A stretch of DNA of 64,000 nucleotides, from the NCBI GenBank assembly GCA_008501765.1, contig QQUE01000021.1, positions 1 through 64,000 on the forward strand, written 5' to 3'. Of this stretch, positions 54,032 to 62,356 are shown in pieces; the stretch's first letter is position 1; each line of letters begins with the position of its first letter. The notes below the pieces were generated by a model, which was not told the DNA's origin, ran no database searches, and saw nothing but the letters and a program-made list of their open reading frames with translations. The position numbers and the translations under genes were made by a program. The DNA comes from Calditrichota bacterium (GTDB lineage Bacteria; Zhuqueibacterota; Zhuqueibacteria; Zhuqueibacterales; Geothermadaptataceae).

Positions 54032-55234
54032 TCATACTCCAGATGGGATTTTGTTAATAGCCTGATCCAGGTCATCGCGAAGGTCTTCATAATCCTCACA
54101 TCCAACTGAGATCCTTATCAATTCATCCAAAATTCCGGCATCTTCACGCTCGGATTTCGGCACCGAAGCATGGGTCATAAATGCCGGATGTTCAATAAGC
54201 GACTCGACGCCACCAAGCGAAACAGCCAAAGTAAATAACTTTACATTATTTAGCACAACTTTCCCGCCCTCCAGGCCGTTTTTGACGCCGAAGGAGATAA
54301 TAGTACCAAATCCATCCATCTGTTTTTGGGCTATTTGATGTTGGGGATGATCTGGTAAGCCGGGGTAGTTTACCCAGGCTACTTTAGGGTGCTGCATTAG
54401 AAATTGTGCCAGTTTTTCTGCATTTTCCTGTGCTTTTTCTACGCGAAGAGGGAGCGTACGTACACCGCGTAATACCAGCCATGCCTGATGGGGATCCATC
54501 GTGCCACCGAACAAATTGAGCACTTCTTTTACTTTACGGTACAACTTTTCATTTTTAGCTACAATCATACCCCCCACAACATCGCTGTGTCCATTGATGA
54601 ATTTTGTTAAGCTATGAACCACAATATCCGCCCCGAGTTCAAGCGGACGTTGCAAATAGGGGCTGGCGAAGGTGTTATCGACCACCAGTAGTAAATCGTG
54701 TTTGCGGGCAATATCTGCTGCTCCCCGGATATCGGTTATGTTGATGGTTGGATTTGCCGGAGTTTCAATATAAATTACCCGGGTATCAGGCAGAATTGCC
54801 TGTTTAATATTGTTTAAATCCGAGGTGTCCACAAAGGTCGATTTTATCCCGAACCGGGAAAACTCTTTTTCCAGTACCATGCGGGTCGCTCCATACACGG
54901 AACCCGTGCTGACAATATGTGTGCCTTGCTGCAGCAAAGCCAGGAAAACGGTCGTTACCGCAGCCATGCCCGTGGCTGTGCCCATGCCGGCATACCCCTT
55001 TTCCAGGGTTGCAATGCATTCTTCCAGAGCATTTGTGGTTGGATTGCCGATGCGGGTATAAACATAACCATTTTTCTCCCCTGAAAACCGTGCTGCGCCT
55101 TCCTCAGCGGTCGGGAATGAAAATGTCGAAGTCTGAAAAATCGGCATGGAGACTTCGCCAAAAATCGGACTTTCCAGGTTGCCTGCATGAATCGAGACGG
55201 TGGATTTGTGCATGGGTTTTGCTTTTTCTTTCAT
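54032..55234 (-). CDS. PLP-dependent transsulfuration enzyme (cystathionine gamma-synthase / methionine gamma-lyase type)
   Basis: 400 aa, the usual length for the Cys/Met-metabolism PLP family. It contains YTRIGNPTTNALEE, ATGMAAVTTVFLALL, YIETPANPT and VVHSLTKFINGHSDVVGG, in which the Lys in SLTKF binds PLP, and a GGVESLIEHP C-terminal motif. It may cleave or form cystathionine or release methanethiol or H2S from sulfur amino acids; the subfamily cannot be decided (a Cys typical of methionine gamma-lyase is Ala here, VYGAT). GGAG precedes the ATG. It heads the operon that continues with CooC-like and radical SAM genes. Confidence 0.88.
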   Translation of the reverse strand: MKEKAKPMHKSTVSIHAGNLESPIFGEVSMPIFQTSTFSFPTAEEGAARFSGEKNGYVYTRIGNPTTNALEECIATLEKGYAGMGTATGMAAVTTVFLALLQQGTHIVSTGSVYGATRMVLEKEFSRFGIKSTFVDTSDLNNIKQAILPDTRVIYIETPANPTINITDIRGAADIARKHDLLLVVDNTFASPYLQRPLELGADIVVHSLTKFINGHSDVVGGMIVAKNEKLYRKVKEVLNLFGGTMDPHQAWLVLRGVRTLPLRVEKAQENAEKLAQFLMQHPKVAWVNYPGLPDHPQHQIAQKQMDGFGTIISFGVKNGLEGGKVVLNNVKLFTLAVSLGGVESLIEHPAFMTHASVPKSEREDAGILDELIRISVGCEDYEDLRDDLDQAINKIPSGV

Positions 55235-55324
55235 TTTTCTAATCTCCAGTATTCAATTGCTCTTTCTCATCTCCGGGTTATCAAAAAGGATTCTCGTTTG
55301 TGCCGACTTTATTAAAAATGAAAT

Positions 55325-55777
55325 TTAATTATAAAACATGCCGCAATCATATTTCAGAAAATCCAGCTTTTCACGCTTAGTTAAATGCAAGAGTTTTATG
55401 AAAATATCTCGTGCTTCCAGTGATGGGCAATTCTCGATAATTTTCTCGTAACATCCAATTAAATGATCTTCATATTTCAGTGCAGAATCTATCACTTCTT
55501 CGACGGACATGCCGGGATCGATTCGAAATGTTACCGACTGTAGCGGCCATTCATCTTCAGATATGGTGTCAATTTTAATATTTCTAAACTTTTCTCCCGG
55601 TGTAATTTCAATCATAATCAGATATTCTCGCAAACGTCTTTTATGGCCTTCCATAAAAGCGATCATCAAATCCAACTTCTCTTTTTCAACGGAATTCTTT
55701 GCATTTAACCGTATACTTTTTAAAGTTTGATGAAACGCATCTATGCTGTCATGGAGTTCATTTGTCGTTCTAAACAT
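55325..55777 (-). CDS. Ferritin-like / rubrerythrin-type small helical protein
   Basis: 150 aa, mostly helical. FMEGHKRRLREYL and SALKYEDHLIGCYEKII carry Glu and His residues spaced as in rubrerythrin-type carboxylate di-iron bundles, and HLTKREKLDFLKY follows. The call rests on pattern, not on a full ligand set (one EXXH pair is imperfect), so iron binding is uncertain. An AAGGGAAGG site lies before ATG. Perhaps oxidative stress protection. Confidence 0.55.
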   Translation of the reverse strand: MFRTTNELHDSIDAFHQTLKSIRLNAKNSVEKEKLDLMIAFMEGHKRRLREYLIMIEITPGEKFRNIKIDTISEDEWPLQSVTFRIDPGMSVEEVIDSALKYEDHLIGCYEKIIENCPSLEARDIFIKLLHLTKREKLDFLKYDCGMFYN

Positions 55778-55815
55778 AATCCTTCCCTTCGTTTAAATGT
55801 GCAAAAAAATGATTG

Positions 55816-55852
55816 ACACTATCTGCCATTTTATTGGAAAGGCAGATAGTGT
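55816..55852 (-). terminator. Rho-independent terminator of the malic enzyme gene
   Basis: A 12-bp perfect stem (GGCAGATAGTGT with ACACTATCTGCC), 13-base loop, followed on the minus strand by a T-rich tract with seven T. It lies 16-52 bp after the MaeB stop codon, so it ends transcription of the gene and separates it from the ferritin-like gene. Confidence 0.85.
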
Positions 55853-55867
55853 TTTGAGAAATTCTTG

Positions 55868-58147
55868 CTACCCTGCGATGAGTAGATCGTTCTCACCCTC
55901 GGCATCCAGAACCGCAATCGTTGTCATGTAAACGACGTCAATTTCATCATTCGCGCCAATTTGCAGCAAATGCACCGGTTTACGCATCCCCATCAAAATT
56001 GGCCCGACGGCGACGGCATCCCCAAGGCGCTGCAATAATTTATAGGCAATATTTCCTGCCTCCAGATTTGGGAATATCAAAACGTTGGCTCCACCATTGC
56101 CAGCCAGATCAGTAAACGGGAAAATCTCATCAATGATACCCGGGACGACCGCAGTATCGGCTTGCATTTCTCCATCAATGTGGATATCCAGACCCCGGTG
56201 TTTTACCAGTTCTGTGGCCTGCCGCATTTTTTCGGCCAGGGGATGTCTGGAGCTGCCAAAGTTGGAAAATGAAAGCATGGCAATTTTAGGCTCGATTCCA
56301 AATCGCCTCACCTGGTTGGCACTGAGAATGGCAATTTTTGCTAATTCTTCAGCGGTGGGTTCGATGTTCACAGTTGTATCTGCAAAAAAGTAGAGTTTAT
56401 TTTTGATAATCATCATGTAGAGCCCGGCTACTTTATGAACATCCGGGCGTGTCCCAATGATTTGCAATGCAGGCCGGATCACATCGGTGTAATGCTGCGT
56501 CAGCCCGGCAACCATGCCATCGGCATCGCCCATCTTCACCATCATTGCGGCAAAATAATTGTAATTGCGTATGAGCTGGCTTGCCTCCGAATATACCAAT
56601 CCTTTCCGTTTGCGCAATTCGTATAGATCCTTACTATATCTCTCGCTATCCGGGGAAGATTTTGGATGAATAATCTCTATTCCGTTTAAAAGATTGATAT
56701 GCAATTTCGCCAATTTTTTTTCGATTATGTGGGGTCTGCCAATTAAAACCGGATGCGCCAGTTGTTCATCTAAAATAATTTCGCATGCTTTTAATATGGT
56801 ATCATGTTCGCCTTCGGGAAAGACAATCCGTTTTGGTGTTTTCTTTGCTTTATTAATAAACACCCGCATGGTACGACGCGACATGCCGAGGTGATCTTCC
56901 AGTCTTTCCTTATATTCATCGATATCAATTTTAAGCCTTGCAACACCGGAGTCCATGGCCGCTTTTGCAACCGCGGAAGCCTCCCAAAGCAATACGCGAG
57001 GATCAAATGGCTTGGGAATAATGTACTCAGGCCCAAACTCGATGTGCTCTGAACGGTATGCTTTTATGACGGAGTATGGAACCGGCTCTTTTGCCAATGC
57101 CGCTAATGATTTGGCAGCCGCAATTTTCATTTCTTCATTAATATGCGTCGCCCGAACATCCAATGCACCGCGAAAAATGAAGGGGAATCCCAGGACATTG
57201 TTCGCCTGGTTGGGGTAATCACTGCGTCCGGTTGCCATGATAACATCGCTGCGGGCAGCCTTGGCTGCCTCGTAGGTAATTTCCGGGTCAGGATTGGCCA
57301 TTGCGAAGATGATCGGATGGGCAGCCATCGACCGCACCATTTCCTGCGTAATTAAATTCGCGCTCGAAACGCCAGCAAAAACATCAGCGCCAATCATGGC
57401 TTCTTCCAACGTTCGAACTTTGGTTTCAGTTGCAAATTGCTCTTTATAAGGGTTCATTCCTTCTTTTCTGCCTTTGTAAATGACTCCCTTGCTATCAAGC
57501 ATAACGATATTTTCCAGGCGCGCCCCCAAGGTGACATAAAATTTTGCGCAGGCAATTCCTGCCGCGCCAGCTCCCATGAAAACAATTTTAATTTCATCGA
57601 GCTGTTTTCCTGCCAATTCCACCGCATTTAACAATCCGGCCCCAGAAATAATCGCCGTGCCGTGCTGGTCATCATGAAAGACCGGAATGTTCATTTGCTT
57701 TTTTAATTCTTCTTCAATATAAAAGCATTCCGGCGCTTTGATATCCTCCAGATTTATGCCGCCAAATGTTGGTTCAAGCAGCTTCACTGTACGAATTATC
57801 TCATCGGGATCACGTGTATCCAATTCCAAATCGAAGACATCAATATCTGCAAATCGCTTGAACAAAACACCTTTTCCTTCCATCACCGGTTTACCGGCAC
57901 CAGGTCCAATATCTCCCAATCCAAGAACTGCTGTTCCGTTACTTACAACCGCCACCAAATTTCCTTTGGCCGTAAAATTGAAAATTTCATCTGGATTTTC
58001 ATGGATTTGCAGGCAGGGTTCAGCGACGCCAGGCGTGTATGCCAGCGACAAATCGTGCTGTGTCACACAGGGTTTAGTAGTACAAACTTCAATTTTTCCA
58101 TGTCGACCACGACGGTGGTATTCCAGGGCTTCTTCTTTATAGTTCAT
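55868..58147 (-). CDS. maeB: NADP-dependent malic enzyme, MaeB type (with phosphotransacetylase-like C-terminus)
   Basis: 759 aa. The N-terminal malic enzyme (about 1-420) has [40 protein letters not shown] and [14 protein letters not shown]; the C-terminal part (about 430-759) resembles phosphate acetyltransferase, as in MaeB hybrids, where it is regulatory. It decarboxylates malate to pyruvate with NADP. AAAAAGGAA precedes ATG 58147. A good terminator follows. It lies 49 bp after the zinc-ribbon gene, but co-transcription is not proven. Confidence 0.93.
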   Translation of the reverse strand: MNYKEEALEYHRRGRHGKIEVCTTKPCVTQHDLSLAYTPGVAEPCLQIHENPDEIFNFTAKGNLVAVVSNGTAVLGLGDIGPGAGKPVMEGKGVLFKRFADIDVFDLELDTRDPDEIIRTVKLLEPTFGGINLEDIKAPECFYIEEELKKQMNIPVFHDDQHGTAIISGAGLLNAVELAGKQLDEIKIVFMGAGAAGIACAKFYVTLGARLENIVMLDSKGVIYKGRKEGMNPYKEQFATETKVRTLEEAMIGADVFAGVSSANLITQEMVRSMAAHPIIFAMANPDPEITYEAAKAARSDVIMATGRSDYPNQANNVLGFPFIFRGALDVRATHINEEMKIAAAKSLAALAKEPVPYSVIKAYRSEHIEFGPEYIIPKPFDPRVLLWEASAVAKAAMDSGVARLKIDIDEYKERLEDHLGMSRRTMRVFINKAKKTPKRIVFPEGEHDTILKACEIILDEQLAHPVLIGRPHIIEKKLAKLHINLLNGIEIIHPKSSPDSERYSKDLYELRKRKGLVYSEASQLIRNYNYFAAMMVKMGDADGMVAGLTQHYTDVIRPALQIIGTRPDVHKVAGLYMMIIKNKLYFFADTTVNIEPTAEELAKIAILSANQVRRFGIEPKIAMLSFSNFGSSRHPLAEKMRQATELVKHRGLDIHIDGEMQADTAVVPGIIDEIFPFTDLAGNGGANVLIFPNLEAGNIAYKLLQRLGDAVAVGPILMGMRKPVHLLQIGANDEIDVVYMTTIAVLDAEGENDLLIAG

Positions 58148-58196
58148 TCTGAGTTCCTTTTTCTCCGATAGAAGATTCGATTTTTAAATAACTGGT

Positions 58197-58478
58197 TTAG
58201 GATGTTTGCCCTTTTTCCATCTTTTTTTTCTCAAAAAGCTGATGATGGTGGGATCCTTCTCGTAACATTTTTGCGCCGCATTGCGGGCATTTTTCATCCT
58301 GGCAACGTGTGCCGGATCTGTGGTTTTGTTTCTCCCCGCATTTTGGACACACACATTTTCCCTCCGGACCCATTTCCTCACTCTCCCCGTTCGTGTGCAT
58401 ATGACGGCGTTGGCGGCCTATCGCATTTCTCTGCCGCGTACCTTGGCGGTGTTTCTGTCGTGTTTGCTGTTCTGGCAT
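58197..58478 (-). CDS. Small zinc-ribbon-type metal-binding protein
   Basis: 93 aa. Two CxxC pairs, CVCPKCG and CPQCG, with RCQDEKC between them form a rubredoxin or zinc-ribbon knuckle; the N-terminus is basic and Gln-rich, and the C-terminus ends in a His cluster GSHHHQ. The start at 58478 follows AAGGAGATATAACG. It belongs to a widespread group of short ferredoxin-annotated proteins of unknown job found near redox and sensor genes; it is not a true ferredoxin. Confidence 0.65.
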   Translation of the reverse strand: MPEQQTRQKHRQGTRQRNAIGRQRRHMHTNGESEEMGPEGKCVCPKCGEKQNHRSGTRCQDEKCPQCGAKMLREGSHHHQLFEKKKMEKGQTS

Positions 58479-58642
58479 CGTTATATCTCCTTAGTTTTAC
58501 ATACTGGTGATTCATGGTTTTTTGTAATTTATTCAACCTTAAAGCAGTGTGCTGTCCACAATATCGAGGCACGGAAAACAAGTGTTAACTTCAATTATAA
58601 CATTCCTTCATCAATTAAATTAAAACTATGTGATTATTTGAA

Positions 58643-59476
58643 TTACCAACCTGCCAAATACACCGTGCCACCAACCACCAAAGCGGCGCCAATGTTAAAT
58701 ATTTTTATTAGCAGAGCATCTTTCATCGTATAGGATAAAAGTGGCAACATTCCGTGTCCATCTTGTGCAATTGAACTGGCAAGAAGAACTGAAAATGGGA
58801 TTAACCCATCAGCAAACATCATCACAATAACCAAATGCGGTCCCGATTCGGGAATAATTCCGACCAGGACGCTCAAGATTAAAACCACACCTAAATGCTC
58901 TTTCACAAAATTCTCCAGGTGCCAATAATCTAATCCTGTCTGCACCAGTAAAAGCGCAAAGAAAGTCCACAAAAATACGCGCCAGAGGTGATTTTTAAGG
59001 ATATGGTTCCAAACATGAACTTTCAGGTAGTGACCACGTTCTTTTTCCTCCAGATGAATTTTATGTAAATCACAATCCTCGCAGGGAATAATATGCAACT
59101 TTGCAATAATTTTATCCACCAGCCAGCCAATCGGAATCGCCACAATAAAAAGAACAACAAACAATAACAGCGCTTGTTTTGGAAATTTAATGAGCATGAC
59201 AAAGGCTTCGTCTCCCGAAGTGGCAATCATTCCTGCGGCAATAGCGCCAAATGAAATAAAACCATGTATGTACAAAGTCACATTCATAAAAGCGCCAAGA
59301 CAACCCGGGGTCACGCCTAAAAATGATGCGGTGGTGTATTGCCGCCATAAACGGCCTTTTACCAAATTGTGCAATCGCCCCTGTGTCTTAACATCTATGA
59401 AATCGATTATGACCATCATGAGAAAAACGAGTAGTGTAACTTTGATCGCTTCCCGAAAGATTTCTAAAATAGGCAT
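58643..59476 (-). CDS. Putative 10TM heavy-metal exporter (ArsP_2 / PF11449-type)
   Basis: 277 aa with about eight membrane segments arranged in two halves. Both halves carry a characteristic loop: VTPGCLGAFMNVTLYIHGFISFG in the first and VGIIPESGPHLVIVMMFADG in the second. A cytoplasmic loop with CEDCDLHKIHLE may bind metal. It matches proteins annotated as putative manganese or arsenic exporters; the ion is unknown. It lies 63 bp after the small 59540 gene and could be in the sigma-54-controlled unit. Confidence 0.75.
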   Translation of the reverse strand: MPILEIFREAIKVTLLVFLMMVIIDFIDVKTQGRLHNLVKGRLWRQYTTASFLGVTPGCLGAFMNVTLYIHGFISFGAIAAGMIATSGDEAFVMLIKFPKQALLLFVVLFIVAIPIGWLVDKIIAKLHIIPCEDCDLHKIHLEEKERGHYLKVHVWNHILKNHLWRVFLWTFFALLLVQTGLDYWHLENFVKEHLGVVLILSVLVGIIPESGPHLVIVMMFADGLIPFSVLLASSIAQDGHGMLPLLSYTMKDALLIKIFNIGAALVVGGTVYLAGW

Positions 59477-59539
59477 ATATTTCCTTGCAATTTTTCATCA
59501 TGGTCCATTTTAACCTGCAACGAAATGTTTTCTCCAGCC

Positions 59540-59788
59540 TTATTGTAATTCCCAATATTTTTTAATTAAACTGGAACAATGGTTCTCAAATAAATCGTGT
59601 AAAATATCACTGAGGCAGTCATCCATAAATGCTTCAACCGTTTCATCACGAATCCTTTTTGCGTGCACACGGGATTTAGCAGAGGCAATCCTTTCTTCAA
59701 CATTCCGAAAATAAAAAGACATAAGATCCTTTTCGCGGGAAGATTCATATATATGATCATTGCTGGAAAGAAAGTTTTCATCAATCAT
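59540..59788 (-). CDS. Small helical protein of the sigma-54 unit, function unknown
   Basis: 82 aa, highly charged, predicted mostly helical (EKDLMSFYFRNVEERIASAKSR), no membrane segment. It overlaps the NifX-like gene by 4 bp (ATGA), so it is translated from the same mRNA. Not recognised. A Cys and Asp/Glu-rich end (FMDDCLSDILHDLFENHC) could be a metal site but this is guesswork. Confidence 0.62.
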   Translation of the reverse strand: MIDENFLSSNDHIYESSREKDLMSFYFRNVEERIASAKSRVHAKRIRDETVEAFMDDCLSDILHDLFENHCSSLIKKYWELQ

Positions 59789-60159
59789 GAGTCGTTATCT
59801 CCGTTTAATTTTTTGCATTTCTGGTTTCTATTAATACCACCCGATCCATTGATTTTTATCATGCCGTTTAAATAGCATGCTAATACATTGTCGACTTCCC
59901 CATAAATCCAGGGAATTACCTGAACATTGCAATCGCTAAGCCGTCGAGTATAAAATTCTGTAATCCCATTACAAATCAATACATCGATTCCTAATTCGAC
60001 CAGCATAGCTAACTTTACTGCCGGGTTGAGATGTGTCAGACGAAAAGCATCACGGGTTTTAATCACTCCATCTTCTATCGAAATCAGGAGGATATTTTCA
60101 CAGCAATCCAGGCGATTTGATATCCGGTCTCCAAAAACCGGTATAGCAATCTTTTTCAT
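59785..60159 (-). CDS. NifX/NifB-type dinitrogenase iron-molybdenum cofactor family protein
   Basis: 124 aa of the PF02579 fold: MKKIAIPVFGDRISNRLDCCENILLI at the N-terminus, LGIDVLICNGIT and a middle VQVIPWIYGEVDNVL. Such proteins bind iron-sulfur or metal clusters or act as small redox partners; the family also occurs far from nitrogen fixation. No nif genes are in the window. A sigma-54 promoter is placed about 31-46 bp upstream, so the gene is probably turned on by the activator at 60332. Confidence 0.82.
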   Translation of the reverse strand: MKKIAIPVFGDRISNRLDCCENILLISIEDGVIKTRDAFRLTHLNPAVKLAMLVELGIDVLICNGITEFYTRRLSDCNVQVIPWIYGEVDNVLACYLNGMIKINGSGGINRNQKCKKLNGDNDS

Positions 60160-60189
60160 CGATATCCCTCTTTTTCTAAAAAGCCAGAA

Positions 60190-60205
60190 TGCAATTGGCA
60201 GACCA
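60190..60205 (-). promoter_or_regulatory. Sigma-54 (RpoN) promoter of the NifX-like gene
   Basis: On the minus strand TGGTCTGCCAATTGCA has GG and GC separated by exactly 10 bases, with TTGCA at the -12 box, matching the -24/-12 consensus (TGGCAC-N5-TTGC) except CAC. It lies about 31 bp upstream of the NifX-like start codon. Confidence 0.75.
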
Positions 60206-60293
60206 GAGAATAATCGATAATCTTAAGTAATTATTATTTAATTAGATGCGAAAAAATATTGGTGGGGTAACTAAACGAGAATTTGACAAGATA

Positions 60294-60340
60294 TGTCGCA
60301 TTAACGCGACTGTTTCAATGCGACAGTCGCGTTAATGTGA
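60294..60340. promoter_or_regulatory. Activator-binding dyad (upstream activating site)
   Basis: Perfect 14-bp arms ATTAACGCGACTGT (60300-60313) and ACAGTCGCGTTAAT (60323-60336) around 9 bases, with extra TGTCGCA and TGCGACA half-sites. It is about 90-140 bp upstream of the sigma-54 promoter, the usual distance for enhancers, and overlaps the end of the activator gene. Confidence 0.72.
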
Positions 60341-61693
60341 TGCGGTGGGATTTTTCAAACCATATTTTTCAATTTTCCGGTAAAGCGTTGCACGATGCAC
60401 ACCAAGTTCATGTGCTGTTTCAACTTTATTCCAGTTGTGTTTTTTTAATGTTTCCAGAAGTTTTACCCGCTCCACATCCTGTAGCGGGCTGCTATTTCCC
60501 AACGAAGATTTGATTATCTGTTTTTTTTGCGAAATCTCCGGCGGAAGGTGTTGAATTTGAATCACCTGCTCACGGCACATCACGAATGCGTGTTCGATAA
60601 TATTTTCTAACTCACGTATATTTCCGGGAAAATTGTGATGCATCAAAATCCCCAACACTTCATCCGAAACACCATCTATCGTTCTTACCATTTTGCGGTT
60701 AAAACGTTCGATAAAATGCTCAATAAGCAGTGGAATATCATCCCGGCGCTCTTTTAAGGGCGGCAACAAAAGTTTGACTACATTCAGCCTAAAATATAAA
60801 TCATCGCGAAAAACTCCCTGCTCAACCAAAGTTGTTAAATTATCCTTGGTGGCGGAAATAATTCGAACGTCTGCTTTCACAGGTGCTGTGGCTCCCAAAG
60901 GTTCATACTCGCGTTCCTGTAAAACCCGGAGAAGTTTCACTTGCATGGCCGGCGAAAGACTTTCCACTTCATCCAAAAAAATCGTCCCTTTTTTGGCTAA
61001 AGCAAATCGACCCGGTTTGTTTTTCTTCGCATCCGTAAACGCCCCCTTCACATAACCAAACAACTCAGACTCAAGAAGTGTGTCTGGCAAAGCGCCACAA
61101 TTGATGGCTATAAAAGGGCCTGTGTTTCGTGAGCTTAAATTATGAATGGCATGGGCGAACAATTCTTTCCCGGAGCCGCTGGGACCTTGAATTAATACCG
61201 TGCTTTCGCTTTCAGCAATGTGGGGAAGCAAATCGAAGATTTGTTGAATGCGGTGATTTTTTGAGACGATATCTTCGAATGTATAGGTGCGCTCGATTTC
61301 TTTTTTCAACTCTTTGATAGAAGAAAGGTCACGGAAAGTTTCCACGCCGCCAATCCTTTTTCCAGTTTCATCGCGCAAAACGGATGTACTGATGCTGACT
61401 GGAATTTCTTTTCCATCGGTGCGCAGAATTGTAACGTGTTTATCAATAACTTCCTGTTCCAACTCAAGGGAGCACCGCAAGGCACAACTCTTCTCGCAAA
61501 TATTTGCTTTTAATACGTCAATGCAGTATTGTCCGATGGCCTGGTTGCGGGAGAAACCGGTTATTCTTTCCGCAGCACGATTAAAATATGTAATTTTCAT
61601 CGTCTCATCTACCGTAAATACGCCATCTGAAACACTGTCCAAAATTAAATCCGTATGTAACAGAACTATAAAATGCTTTGGTTTGGAGTCCAT
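60332..61693 (-). CDS. Sigma-54-dependent activator with PAS and Fis-type HTH
   Basis: 453 aa. The N-terminal PAS domain (about 10-125) holds Cys57 and a Cys66-x3-Cys70-x3-Cys74 set. The AAA+ domain (about 140-370) has GPSGSGKE (Walker A), GTIFLDEVESL (Walker B) and a sigma-54-contact loop GAFTDA instead of GAFTGA. A Fis-type HTH at the end (about 415-450, KVETAHELGVHRATLYRKI) binds DNA. It should activate the sigma-54 promoter in front of the NifX-like gene in response to a redox or metal signal through the Cys residues (inference). Its stop codon overlaps the activator dyad. Confidence 0.9.
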   Translation of the reverse strand: MDSKPKHFIVLLHTDLILDSVSDGVFTVDETMKITYFNRAAERITGFSRNQAIGQYCIDVLKANICEKSCALRCSLELEQEVIDKHVTILRTDGKEIPVSISTSVLRDETGKRIGGVETFRDLSSIKELKKEIERTYTFEDIVSKNHRIQQIFDLLPHIAESESTVLIQGPSGSGKELFAHAIHNLSSRNTGPFIAINCGALPDTLLESELFGYVKGAFTDAKKNKPGRFALAKKGTIFLDEVESLSPAMQVKLLRVLQEREYEPLGATAPVKADVRIISATKDNLTTLVEQGVFRDDLYFRLNVVKLLLPPLKERRDDIPLLIEHFIERFNRKMVRTIDGVSDEVLGILMHHNFPGNIRELENIIEHAFVMCREQVIQIQHLPPEISQKKQIIKSSLGNSSPLQDVERVKLLETLKKHNWNKVETAHELGVHRATLYRKIEKYGLKNPTASH

Positions 61694-62356
61694 TTCAATC
61701 TCATATGTTTTTTATAAAGAACGAATTTGGCAATGCTTTTTCATTATTCAGATGCTTGTGATCCACCATAAATCCAGTCTGATTTTATGAAGTTGAATCA
61801 TGGTTTAAACATCCTGATCGCGTATCCAAATAAATTTGCATGAATGATGAAATATGAGCGTTATACTAAATAGCAAATTTCATCGCCTGTTGCCAGCTTT
61901 GGCTAGTTTTCATCCCAGGTACTGACAAAGAGTTACAGCTCATAGTCAGCAAATTCTTCTGCTGTTGCACAATAAAAATTTTTCCCATCCGGTGCAACAT
62001 TTTTTCGATCTTTTCAGAAGACAAATCTCTATAAATCACGCACTATGTGCACGACACAAAGTTGAATAATGAATTTGGGGAATCAGAATTTATCGCTTCA
62101 GAAAAGCATTGCAGATCGTCCAACAGGCCGTAAAAATATCTTCCACGCCGCGCTGGTTTCGCCCGGTGACCGCACCCAGCGCAATTGGTGTCTTCATATT
62201 TTATCCATCTGCCGGGAAGGATTTTGTCGCCCTGGCTTTTCACCCCGGCACCAGGATAGGCTGCCTGTTTCTCAACAAAGTGTGTTCTGTTTTTATTGGT
62301 GAAATTCAGTCCCCATGCACCCCTTATAACAACGTAAAGCTAAGCGAATAAGAGAT
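61694..62356. other. Gene-free spacer, possible remnants
   Basis: 663 bp between the sigma-54 activator and the nuclease-like protein. A 66-codon minus-strand frame (62043-62243) contains CAGCGH but has no homologue I recognise and other frames are broken. I see no operator or hairpin with confidence. Confidence 0.4.

Noticed and set aside
59785-60159. Nitrogen-fixation gene (nifX)
   Set aside because: The fold fits but no nif structural or cofactor genes are near, so a nif symbol was not given.
62043-62243. 66-codon frame with Cys motif CAGCGH
   Set aside because: No recognisable family and no ribosome site; possibly decayed DNA but not strong enough to call.
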